Of a stretch of DNA of 64,000 nt, positions 32,880 through 43,699 are shown one piece after another (position 1 is the stretch's first letter; each line of letters begins with the position of its first letter). The stretch is taken from assembly GCA_963169105.1 (NCBI GenBank), contig OY720638.1, forward strand, positions 7,178,749-7,242,748. The letters are read 5' to 3'. Origin of the DNA: Ceriagrion tenellum (taxonomy: Eukaryota; Arthropoda; Insecta; Odonata; Coenagrionidae). The position numbers were made by a program, and so were the translations under genes. The notes under the pieces were generated by a model. That model did no database searches. It was not told where the DNA came from and saw only the letters and a program-made list of their open reading frames with translations.

Positions 32880-35138
32880 AGAAAATTGAGGGTGAGGGGG
32901 GATAGAGGTACCAATCAGTAAAAGTTTGCGGTACGTTTCTATTAGGTGACCACAAGTCCTATCCACATCCTCTTTTAGACCTTTGCTATTTTCTCCAAGA
33001 AACAGTCCATGTCCCATGTTTCATTCCTTTCTCGGCTTCCCTTACCTCTTAAATTCGTTTCACCGTCACCCACATGATCATCAAACGCATACAATTTTAA
33101 CTGGCTTTGTAGGGCAGTCTTTGACAGTACAGTTACTCTTCTTTCTCTCAATTTTATTTCTCATCATATACCTTCATTTTTGCCTTGTCTCACTTTTGTC
33201 ATTTTTGAGTCCCCGAGGGAGTAAATTTTTAGAGGTAAGCATATTACAGATATGCCTATGCTACTGATGGCTTTACTAAAAATAATATTTTATTTTTAGT
33301 AAACAAGTAAGCGACAAATACAAAGTATGGTTCAGAATATCATACATAATGTAATTGTATAGGGTATGTCAAATGTATAGGGTATATGTTCTGTTACCAC
33401 ACCTGTTCTTTTCAATATCCCTATGTACATGGTTTGCTCTGCAGGTCTCTGATTATTTTATTCAATGGGTCCTGATTAATTTTTCTTATATTAATCTGCT
33501 GGACACTTTTTTGTCCAATTCACTTTGTAATAGAAACTATTCTATGAAAATCCATCCCACTTGAGATGGTGAATAGATTGTCAATTCTGACCCAGTTTCT
33601 TCCACAATCTTAATAAATTTCTTGATCTAATCACAAGTGATCTGACACTGGGTACTTATATAGCTTAAGTACTTTCCCACAGATTGCTTCTATTTTCTCA
33701 AAGTTCCATGCACCACAGCCGCTAATATCTGCTTTACCAAGACCTTTTGTCGTGTCAAATTCCTAATCATGGTTTTAAAGTCCATCAGTGATATCCTCCT
33801 TATTATCACATATCAAATTTCATTTCAAAGCTATTTTGTCAACATTAGGGAGCAGAATTGATCTTCCTCCTCTCCTCACTCTGCTATCACTCCAATATGT
33901 AAAATGATGTCCTTATTAATGCCCGCAAAGAAAAGAATGGCCTATAAAATGAGTATTGGAGAGGATTTCACAGAGAGCATGCTTCTTAGCTGCCTGCAAT
34001 CCTAACTAGTGTGGAGGCAGGCCACCTCCTACTGCCGAAACCTCCATTACTCAGCTCACCTCCACTGTCTCCTTCGGAAGCTCCTTCGAAGAGCAAACAT
34101 AATTTCTGCTCATATCCATTGCCTACCTTGCTCTTTATTTTAGTACTACTGTAAAATTACTCTGGATATCTACGGTTAACATATACTGAACACTCTTCCC
34201 CTTCTACTTGCCACATATATTCTCCCCCTCTATGTGAAGACCTAGCACCCTTCCTCATTGTGACTAAAAAAAAGCCCCATTTGGTTTGCTATGAGCAGTG
34301 GCGGGTTGAGGAAGGGTGTGCAGAAAGGCCACCACCTACCCTTGAACCCTCCCTTAATCAGCCCATCCCCACTCCCTTACATGGTAGAAAAGGAGAAAGT
34401 GATGGACATGGGGATATTTCATACCCCCATATTCCCAAAAAGTAGCAATCTGCTCCTCAGAGCAATGACTTTGATCTGCTTCTGACCATGTGCTCTTGAT
34501 GCCATCAACAAGGCAAAAGCAGGGTCTTAAGTAAATTGCTAAATCGATGCATTTAGCCAGGTGAATACGAGATAAATTATTTAGTAATCTGACTTTAAGG
34601 ATGACATTAATTGGCAATTTCTACGCGTTCCTTGATGGTGAATAAACAAGATGCCCCTCTAAATTGAATATTTGTTTTATATTCCTTACATATCATTTTT
34701 AAATTGGCCTACTTCTGCTGTTCAACTCTTTGTGTGAAACTCAATGCCTTAAGCACTAATAATACCATTTTTTAAGTCCCTGCTAATCATAGATCAAGAA
34801 TTGTATACATTTTTCAAAATCCATCATTGTTTCATCATAATCATACTAGTGTCATTTTAAAATTTGAATTTAAATCAATCGTATTTCTTATAATTTATAC
34901 CTTTCATTTCCTTAATTTTGCATGCTCGAACAATTACCTACCTTCTCTATCCGCAGTTTACCTCAAAAGGAATTTAGTGAGAAATCAGCCAACATAGGGA
35001 ATATTTACCATGGGCACCACAGTTTGTGAAATCAATAGTGATCATTGTATTATTTCCTGTCATCATTTTCATTTAGTTGTATGTGCCAAAAAATTATTAT
35101 GTGGCATTAATATTTGTGACTATTATTTGAATGTGTAG
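32880..35138. other. AT-rich sequence, possibly intronic
   Basis: No coding domain recognised. A long pyrimidine tract at 33130-33210 ends in TTTTTGAG and is followed after 25 bases by AGAG|GTAAGC, which could be a microexon, but its phase does not join the neighbouring candidates. If 32740 and 35139 are exons of one gene, this is their intron. Confidence 0.35.
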
Positions 35139-35188
35139 CAAAGGAAATGCCTAGTGCATGTTTCGACTTTGTGATGGTAAAAGGTGAG
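35139..35188 (+). CDS. candidate short exon, same strand as 32740
   Basis: GAATGTGTAG is followed by 50 bases reading KEMPSACFDFVMVKGE and then GAG|GTAAGT, a strong donor. Phase fits the alternative donor at 32870, giving a KYVSKEMP junction. It is short and unidentified, so this is weak evidence for a plus-strand host gene across 32.7-35.2 kb. Confidence 0.25.
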
Positions 35189-35477
35189 GTAAGTTATGAG
35201 AAGGAATATGAAGAGTTCTCGGAACAGGAGAGCCTATATTACTCATTGTATGGGTGTTAATGAAGTGAAAGAGGTATGCTAGCATACATTATTATTATAC
35301 TCATCAAAACAGACTCCAGTTTACCAGAGAATCACCAAGGTTTTTTATATATTTATATATAAAAAATATTATTTTGTAAATATTTGCCAAATATTTTGTT
35401 TTTTACTGTTACTACTTGTGACAGGTGGCAGTGCAATTGGTACATATACATATGTAAGTAAGCATAAGTATAATTAC

Positions 35478-35781
35478 AGGGGATCGGGTTGGTGTGGTGG
35501 CTAGAGTACTGGCTAACCTTACGGGCAGCCAGGGTTCAAATCCCTGCAGAGGAGGATGTATTTCAGAGGAAACCCGATCCCTACTTGAGTGTCTTGTGGA
35601 GGGCACTTCAAGTACAGTACTCCGTCTGTAGGATGAGATGTTAAACCGTGGCCCCCTTGGCACATTTTGTTAAGAGCAGTCTAATGCCGACGCCGGGTTT
35701 CTATCCACCCTTCCTCCTTTACCTATCCCCTATGGCGCAAATGACCTTAGCCGTCGGTCGCCTCCCCAAATATCCAATCCA
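35478..35781 (+). mobile_element. tRNA-derived SINE with 14 bp target duplication
   Basis: A tRNA-like head carries an A box near GTGGTGGCTAGAGTACTGG and a B box GGGTTCAAATCCC (35531-35543). A body follows with GGATGAGATGTTAAACCG at 35631-35648, a block that recurs in SINEs of many animals, and a 3' part CTTAGCCGTCGGTCGCC. ATAAGTATAATTAC is repeated exactly at 35464-35477 and 35782-35795. The 304 bp length and long duplication are as expected for LINE-driven insertion. It looks fairly young. Confidence 0.9.
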
Positions 35782-35799
35782 ATAAGTATAATTACTTGA

Positions 35800-37180
35800 A
35801 AAATTTCCACAGAAGTTTCAATTATCTGCAGTAAAATACATTGAAATTAAAGTGTACAAAGAATGGAATTTGAAAGCAGTGGGCCAACCTGATTGGGTGT
35901 GATGCTAGTGTCATCTTGTGTTGAGTATGGATGTTACCCTCCCGGGTGTTATCTCCTCTGCATCCTCGGAACGTATGCAAATGGGCTAACAAGTGACTCA
36001 ACCATGGCTGATGCAAATGAAATCCAATTTTCATGTACTTCACACCTCTCTGAATTTGGTATAAGGTGTAAGTTCAGCTCACTGTTGATACAATATGGAT
36101 TTTGCTTTGCTCTCTTTAATGAAGAGGCCTCATCCTCATGAACTGATTTTGATTGAATTCAATTTTTACTTGACAATCGAAACAAACTACCAAATGAGAC
36201 GTTCTGCACTAATCACCTTTACTTATCAATGGCCATCAATCATAGATACTCATCGATAATCAATGATCATCGACAGCCATCAACAACGGTACACACCCTA
36301 GATAGCAACCAACAAAATTGAGTTACTGTGAAAAACTTTTTACCAGTTCTCACTGGCAAAATCTATCATCACACAAGCCTAGGCTCAACTGAATGGTAGT
36401 AGCATAGGGAGACTGGCATAAGGATATGAACTTCAAAATGCCTTGTCCGGACTGTACACTGATGCCCACAGGAGGGGATTAGGTAGGGATTGTGCAATAG
36501 AACAGAGAGGAAGAGACAAGTAAGGAAACAGCACAGAGGTCGCAACTGGCAGTTCAGATGACATTCATTGTCATCCACAAGGTTCATAGCATGGCAATGA
36601 CTAAATCATCGTTGATGAATCGACTCATCGCATAAGCCTACTTTCATCTAAATAATTAATTTCTCCAGTTAAGCACTCAAACACCAAAGGAAACACTTAG
36701 ATTAATGTTTTGATATGGGGTTAATGCCTTGGTACAGAATGAAATAAAAATTTTTAAACATCTCAATTGTGTCTGCAGAAACCAGTATGTTGCACTATTT
36801 TACATTTGACAAATGATTATTCAAAACAAAAGAGTCACATTTCTTCAAGTCATACTTATGTATAGTGAAATTAATCACTCCAATTCAGCTTTGATATCAT
36901 TTTTAATTGGAAGCATTGGAATCAATACAGAGTTGTTTATTTTTGTGAGTGATAATTGGTTTTCTTTGAGTGAATAATGGTGATGAAGTATCATCATTAA
37001 TTTTATTAACCTTTCATCAAATTTCTTAACACAAATCATTTGTCATGTTTAAGCTCTGAGGTAATTTGTCAGAATCAAACAAATTACTGATTAAAAATGA
37101 TTCCAACGTACCCTGATAAAGAGATAAATGGTTTTTTAACTTAGAAATTAGTAAGGTGTATATATGTATTTCTTCATTTG
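35800..37180. other. AT-rich, nothing recognised
   Basis: Only short open frames without family features. No RNA gene or terminal repeat found. Confidence 0.4.
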
Positions 37181-37183
37181 CTT

Positions 37184-37375
37184 TTACTTTCTAAATTTAT
37201 GCAAACAATCTGAGTGTCCTCTTACTGAAGGTGGAGTCATTTTAAAAAGAACATTTCTCAGTGGTCCTTGGAGTCCATCAGCAGGAATTCGAGGACCCAT
37301 GACAGACAGTGACATCTCAAAGTCCATATGATACTGCTCTCGCATAACCAATCCAGCAGTGATCATAGGATTGTG
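37184..37375 (-). CDS. candidate terminal exon of an unidentified gene
   Basis: Minus-strand frame MITAGLVMREQYHMDFEMSL, SVMGPRIPADGLQGPLRNVL, FKMTPPSVRGHSDCLHKFRK ends in a stop at 37184. Mixed residue use and a possible acceptor (TTTTGAG at about 37379) suggest a real last exon, but the opposite strand is also open for 44 codons here. No family recognised. Confidence 0.25.
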   Translation of the reverse strand, partial: HNPMITAGLVMREQYHMDFEMSLSVMGPRIPADGLQGPLRNVLFKMTPPSVRGHSDCLHKFRK

Positions 37376-37439
37376 CGCTCAAAATGGAACTGCTAATCTT
37401 AAAGACTCATTTTAAACAGTGACCTTTGACAGTCACTTA

Positions 37440-38343
37440 TGCCCTGTTTAAATCACTAGCTTTCTTACCAGATTAACTTTAACCAAAGTAAAGGTTCACA
37501 GTATGAATGCAGGTTGGTGCTAACCCTAGTCAACTTTTTAACTGCGCGGGAGTTACTAGGGTTAGCGCTGACAGCCATCATTCTTGAGTGAACACAGGTT
37601 AGTTTGAATAGTAGTTAAGTGATCCAGTCCACTGGCAGCTTTTACTTGAAGAGTACAATGTACTATAAGAGAGTTTGAATTGTCATATTCCATATCTAAG
37701 TGTCAGTGCCAAGCTGCTTGATGTATTTAAATGCATGAGTGAATGATAAACAGTATTTTAAGTTCAAAATTTACCTAAAAGGCACAAGTGAGGATGAGTC
37801 ATGGGCAAAACTTGGAAGAAAAAGTCTATTTTTTTCCACTGCATATATTGAAGCAAGGACTTGAAATGGAAGTAATTTACAAATCTTGCAAGGCAAGATA
37901 ACATGTTGAATTGTTTGTATCCATCATAAAAGGATGTAAACGATATAATAACTTAATATTCCCGGGGTATCTTAATGGGAAAGTATAGCATAGTGACATG
38001 CCATTCTATTAAGAAAATGTATTCTCTCAATTTTCATCCTTTGATGCATCAAGTAATGTCTAGATATGAAATGGTAAGTAGATAGATGAATACTAATACT
38101 TAAAAAGTCTATTCGGGTGAAACATTAGCATATTCAATCCTTTTTCTTGCCTGTACAAGTCTCATGAATTCAGCCTTTGAAACAAATGAAAAGCAACTCG
38201 TGATGTTTGCTGAGCTGTGGGCAACATCACATTCTTAACTCTCCACCAGAATGTAAACTAGGGTCAAGGAATGCTGTGTAAATGCAAGTTAGTTAAGCCG
38301 CCATATTAGCTATCATTCTAACCCTAGTAATGTAAACAGGGCA
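37440..38343. mobile_element. TTA-flanked MITE (Harbinger-type, 904 bp)
   Basis: The ends are TGCCCTGTTTAAATCACTAG and, reverse complemented from the right, TGCCCTGTTTACATTACTAG, matching at 18 of 20 positions. Both are flanked by TTA (37437-37439 and 38344-38346). Inside, GCTAACCCTAGT (37519-37530) pairs with ACTAGGGTTAGC (37555-37566), and the same ACTAGGGTTAG occurs again at the right end. No transposase is encoded. Family assignment rests on the TTA duplication. Confidence 0.75.
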
Positions 38344-38348
38344 TTACC

Positions 38349-39755
38349 GAGGGCTTCAGCATACAGAACTCTTACAGTAAAATGTGATTGTTCCTAGTCA
38401 CTGCAATTTAAAGTTTTGTCAGGCATTCCCCAGGGTTCCCACCTTGGCCCCTTACTGTTCAATATTTTCATGAATGACATTGGTAATATTATATGCTCTA
38501 ACTTTCTCATGTTTGCTGACGACTTAAAGGTCTTTGATGCCATCTCTTCAGCGGCCAGCCATAACAATCTCCAATAATCTCTAGACAACATTCAGCGATT
38601 GGTGTACGAGGAATGCCATGGAACTGAATGTCCTCAAGTGTGTTGTCATCTCCTTTAAACGTGACTCTGTTTCACACCACCACGACTACCTCCTGAATGA
38701 CTTAGTTTTGGAGAGAGTGGACAGATTTAAAGATCTAGGTGTTGTAATGTCCACTTCGCTCAGTCCCCATGAACACATTATGTATATTACTGCCAAGGCT
38801 AACTCCTTACTTGGATTTATTTCTAGATGAACTAGAAATTTCAACTCACCTCACACTCTCATCTTATATAAGTCTCAGGTACGTCCTATTCTTTAGTATG
38901 GATCGGTCATTTAGTCGTCATACCAGAAAAACCACATCAACCTGGTGCAGCATATCCAAAACCGATTTGTCAGAATGCTTGGCCTAAGACTCGGATATTC
39001 CTACTGTACCACTCCTGTCGGTGATGTAGAAAACCTCTTCGGTCTTTTACCACTCCAACTAAGGAGCCAACATGCTGATCTGCTGCTTCAATTCAGACAG
39101 GTGAATGGTCTGATCGACTCTACCAACTCCTGAGCCGCATAGACTTTTGCACAACGAGGGGAACTCGTCCCAAAACAATATTCTCCAGACGCTACCATCA
39201 ACCAGTTATGAGTACAACAGTGACCTCTGTTTTCTTCTCAGGGCAGGAAGTTCAGCTGCCTCAACCCTGGACTTCTTTAATGAATCCCCAGGGTCCATCA
39301 CACGTAGATTGACAGCATTAATTAATTGATCTGGTTAACCTTTTCAGCATGTCAGATCTTTTATTTATTGTGTAACATATATCATTTTAGCTTGTTTCCT
39401 AATTTATAGATTATATGCTTGTTATTTTGTCATGTTACCATACTATTTACCTTAGTTAACTAATTTATAGATTTTATACTTGTTATTTTGAAATCTACAT
39501 TGCATTGCATGTACGCTCTTCATTATGACATATTCATGCGTACAATTCAGTTACCTATTCTCAAATTATCACTCTATTTACATATCTTAAATTCTTCATT
39601 TATTAGCACTTATCATCTTCCTTGCTAGTTGTTACTTGTCTGTGCTTTAATATCACTTAAATTATTATCTTGCAAATGCATTGACTAGCATGTTCTCCTT
39701 TTGTACAATGGTGTAAACCGATGGTGAAATAAATGAATAAATTAACCGAATGCTA
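38349..39755 (+). pseudogene. Jockey/CR1-group LINE, 3' half
   Basis: Starts in RT block 4: SLQFKVLSGIPQGSHLGPLL, FNIFMNDI, then the catalytic FLMFADDLKVFDA at about 38507-38545. After a stop and frame change, 38618-38830 reads LNVLKCVVISFKRDS and VDRFKDLGVVMSTSLSPHEH. Later pieces give QNRFVRMLGLRLGYSYCTTP and a C-terminus to 39327. A 3' UTR follows to GGTGAAATAAATGAATAAAT at 39723-39742, the LINE tail. It is 5' truncated next to the MITE and has several stops. Confidence 0.82.
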
Positions 39756-39835
39756 AAGAATACCTCAAAATCTAACAAGGTGAAAGATTAACAAAACGAA
39801 AAGCACCTACTTACAAGTGCTTTATTCACATTTCA

Positions 39836-42800
39836 TCATTCATTCATGTCATAATTCATTAAAAATGTAATCCTTGATGGAGTGACAAAACTCTTGCACA
39901 TAGGGCAGTCCCTTCTTATCTGAAGCCACTTCATAATACAGACCCAACAAAACAAATGGCCACATGGAGTGATTGACGTGCTTCCTCTTCCACTTAGACA
40001 CAATCTGCAAATGTTCTGAGAAGACACACTCTTCTCATGTCCATCATGTGATGGGAATTTCAAACTTTCCTTAGAACAAAACCAAGATGGGTATGAGTGA
40101 ACTAAGGACACAACTAAGTTAACAAAAGAAACACCAGCAAGTATCTTAAATCCATAAAGTGAAGCTTCATCTTTCAGCCAGCTTTGGACTAGAACCTATA
40201 AATAAAATTAAAGCAATCAATCAATACATCTAGCATTTTAGTGACTGCAATGTTGCTTTTTAGCAACTCCACAACTCATTTCATTGACAAAGAGAAAACT
40301 ATTTTACTTGGAGGATAATTTCAGCCACCATCATATGATGCACAGAGCCAATCCAGTGAGGCACATTCAGAAAGAAGTATTTCTTATTTTTAAGTAGGCC
40401 AAGTACCATAATACTTGCCAATGCCAATAAATTATTAATATAATCACATGATAAGCTAGCATTTCAAATGTATAATATTGTATCAAAGCCACCACAAAAA
40501 TAAAATAACTTGACACAGTGAGAATGTGAGGCACTACAATTAGCCAACTGAAGTAAGTCTTGTTATAACATTAGCCTATGGAAGGTCACACTGTTTCTCA
40601 TAAGACCAAGAGAGAATTTTTTGACGAAGTTTGATGAGAAGTGGGTATTTTAATCACCTAAATACACTCTCATGCCTTTCCCAGAGCTGTTTTCATTTGG
40701 TCATTAGTGCACTCAAGCAGAAGTGGATCAAGAACATATTTGGACCCAATGCCAGGAAACACAGATCCCTCTCCAACTGTCCAAACTTTTCAATGAACTT
40801 CTGACATTGAACACTTGACATTTGCTTAATGGGAGGGACTATCAAAAGAGGCTGAGAATAGACTAACTAAGGCAAATTATGAGAGTTGTCGAAATGAGTC
40901 CATACGGAGTAATGAAGCAGTTCGGTGAGAGGAGAATGGATTCAACAGCAGCAGCAAACAAATCTTTGCTTTCCACTTTGAATTGAAGTGTCATGTTTTA
41001 GTTAATGCATTGAATAAGATTTTATAGCAAGGTGATGGGCGATTGGTCATACTTTCCCAAAAATGTGATAGTAATATGGCCATTTCTGCCCCCTCACCCA
41101 CACTCACAACCTCTGCTGCTGGATTTAATGAGGCTAATAACCAAGGTGTTACTGCGCACACTGGTCATACCTGTTTTCCTTGATGAACAACACAATTACC
41201 AAAGGACTCGAGGGTTGAGAGGTAATGTACCCTTCAGACAAGCATGCCAATCATCATGTAATACTTCTCAGTTTGAAGTTAGTTCATATTGCAGTAGCAC
41301 CTTGATTATTGGCCACAATGAATTCAACACCAGACGTTGAGTGTGTAGTCGAGGGGGCAGCATTAGTCACATTACAATTACATGTTTTTGGGAAAGTAAC
41401 TACCTCAGGAACAACTCTGGAAACATAGTACAGCAGCTTTAAGTGAGCAACTTCTACAAATATTAACCCTTTGACTGCTCCTATTGTCTATAAGCGATCG
41501 CTGTAGCAGACTGCTCCCATCGTCTACTGGCGATTTGAAGCATGGTTCTATTACCATACACCATACATTTTGAAAGCAAAATATTCGTCTTTTAGTAAAA
41601 ACTGTCCATCAATTCTTATTTAAAAGGAAAATCAGGTGACAATTACTCATTATTTAAACAATCTTTATAACAAATATTTAAACAATTTTTCCCCTAAATA
41701 TAAAGTGAATACTAATAAAATTACTGAAAAATTTAGATAAAAACTTGCACCTGGGGAGGGCTGTATTTCAGATTATTTGCACAGTCAAAGGGTTAATGAA
41801 CATTACATGTGACAAATATACCTAGATCATGCAAGCTAATCCCTCTCACACAACATTAGTGTTATATGCATAAGGCAGCAGTTTCCATCACAGAAGTTGT
41901 TCTTATTAAAGTGGAAGGAGGGGAGAAATGTTGCCTAACAATCAAGTGAAATATTTTAGTCAAGCATTAATTTAAGGAACGCATACGGTACACCCATGCA
42001 ATAGGTATGACAGAAAACTCAACTAATAAATTTAAATTCCTAAATTGTGAGTAGTGTGTTGCATAGACACATTCTCCAATAGGAAATAGAAGTCAAATTT
42101 CACCTTATTAAGTAACACCTCCATCTACAGCATTGATCCCTTAAAGCAATCAGTGGTGCTATGTAAAGAGTATAGAAGAAGCCACCATTATATTGAAACA
42201 ATAGTATGGACAGGGCCAGCAACAAGATAGGGGCAGGTGGTTAACCAGTTTTAAACTGAAATTTTCCTATAGCTCTAATACTATAAATTTGAAAAATCAG
42301 GACCATTACATGTTTCACTCCAAGAATCCTGTTGACGAAGGAGTAGTAGCTTCCATTCCAATAAAATATGCTTTTGTTGAGCCTCTCCATGTAAGGCATT
42401 AGATGTCTGAATATCCTCGTAGCATCTCGAGCAATGCTTGGAGGAACTCCAGGAACATAAGACTGTATATCCTTGAAAGATTCTTTCTCTAAGCATGAAA
42501 ATATTTTCTCCAAGGCAGTATGACCGCCACTCAGCAGGAGTACATAGAACAGCATTTTCTAAACAGGGATAATAAATTGTGAACTGCAATGAAATTATCA
42601 CTACAGCATAAGAAGAATACAAGACATCAAAATTGGAATGAGAGGTATATCACTCCACGAGTTCGTAAAAGGGCGAGGTTTCTTGACTAATACTTACCTT
42701 GAAAGCTAATAAATTTTTTAACGAACTTTGCATTGGAATGATACCCGTGTACTCTTCGCCGAGCGTTTGGAGATTACAAAGAGAGGTCGAGGCATAATAG

Positions 42801-43338
42801 AGCGATTTCGACAAGATGATGTGGTAACTGGCGTACTTCAACCAGAAGCTTTTCCCTGTTTAAATGATAGATACAGGAATAACCGATTAAACAAAATTTT
42901 ACCGGCGTACGTAAGTCATATCATCAGTTTCAGCCGTGTGCATTTTCTGACTGACATTTTTGGCAGGAGACAATCTGAGAACAATTGGAATCGCTGTTCA
43001 ACAAAAGGACTGATTGAAATTGCTACTTCTCCCCAGACGGATTTCTGCCCACCAAATCGCACAATACGTCGCCCGGAAATGAGTAACTAGACTAACATTG
43101 CTCACGACAAATAAAATATTTCGTCATTTTCATTACAAGATATATCCAGGAATGACCCATGGAGTAACACAGCAAAATTTCGAAAATAAAGAGGTAGAAA
43201 GTCGTATTAAGTATTACCTCCAAAATTCAGGGCTACATTTGATAATACTTCATTTAGTTGCCGAATGTAGTTTTCATCCTTCTGGGCCGCTCTCAATATT
43301 TCGGCTTGTCCAGCTACCTTAAACTTGTTATAGGTCAT
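39836..43338 (-). CDS. PEX10: peroxisome biogenesis factor 10 (peroxin-10), 4 exons
   Basis: Host gene. PEX10 is a peroxisomal membrane RING E3 ubiquitin ligase that works with PEX2 and PEX12 to ubiquitinate the import receptor PEX5. Exons (minus strand): 43338-43218, 42855-42698, 42558-42310, 40195-39836; all introns are GT-AG and phases agree (1, 0, 0), giving 295 aa, close to animal PEX10 lengths of about 300-330. The N-terminus has AEILRAAQKDENYIRQLNEV, then LQTLGEEYTGIIPM, LNKSIFYWNGSYYSFVNRIL and GVKH joined to VLVQSWLKDEASLYG. The C-terminal RING finger has all eight ligands in CRLCLSGRGSTSITPCGHLF and CWVCIMKW...CPMC, followed by the family tail ending near the stop. The start codon is the in-frame ATG at 43338. 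No break was seen; likely functional. Confidence 0.93.
41466..41792. mobile_element. piggyBac-type MITE in PEX10 intron 3
   Basis: TTAA (41462-41465) is followed by CCCTTTGACTG, and CAGTCAAAGGG is followed by TTAA (41793-41796). The 11 bp inverted ends beginning CCC and the TTAA duplication are the hallmark of piggyBac elements. At 327 bp there is no transposase. It lies in the 2114 bp intron 40196-42309, away from the splice sites. Confidence 0.82.
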
Positions 43339-43358
43339 GTTTAAATTGAAGGTTTTTC

Positions 43359-43379
43359 CTAATTCTGAAGCCACTTCAT
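43359..43379 (-). promoter_or_regulatory. upstream ORF before PEX10
   Basis: ATG AAG TGG CTT CAG AAT TAG on the minus strand, 6 codons plus none missing before the stop, ends 20 bases before the PEX10 start. The 18 bases TTATGAAGTGGCTTCAGA (43364-43381) recur exactly in the RING exon (39919-39936), where they encode IMKWLQ. Whether it lies in the mRNA depends on the unknown transcription start. Confidence 0.4.
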
Positions 43380-43631
43380 AAACACATACCTATTGGTGCC
43401 GCGATGCAACAAGAGTTACTGGACGGTGTCAATACAGACAATTAATCAATATTGAGACGCGACTCAGAGTTAAATTTTTCGCAACAGGTGACAGAATTTC
43501 CTCCAAATAGCTTAAAGATGCATCGACTAGTACAATGACTGTTTAAATGACTTTCAGTTATTCTAAGCGGCTTTCATAATTCAATTTTTTTCGTATGTCA
43601 TCCAACCGGAAATAGTCATCGGGTATCTCTA

Positions 43632-43641
43632 TGCGCATGCG
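43632..43641. promoter_or_regulatory. NRF1-like palindromic site upstream of PEX10
   Basis: TGCGCATGCG lies about 295 bp upstream of the PEX10 start codon and matches the core of the NRF1 (insect Ewg) recognition sequence common in housekeeping and bidirectional promoters. No TATA box is obvious nearby. A plus-strand donor-like ACG|GTAAGTG at 43689-43698 hints at a divergent transcript. Confidence 0.35.
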
Positions 43642-43699
43642 TCAACGGAAGTAGAGAAGCCATCGCCCAAGATAACGGTAGTTTGTCCACGGTAAGTGT

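Noticed and set aside
33130..33240. 25-base microexon after a long pyrimidine tract
   Set aside because: Phase is not compatible with the candidate exons on either side without stops.
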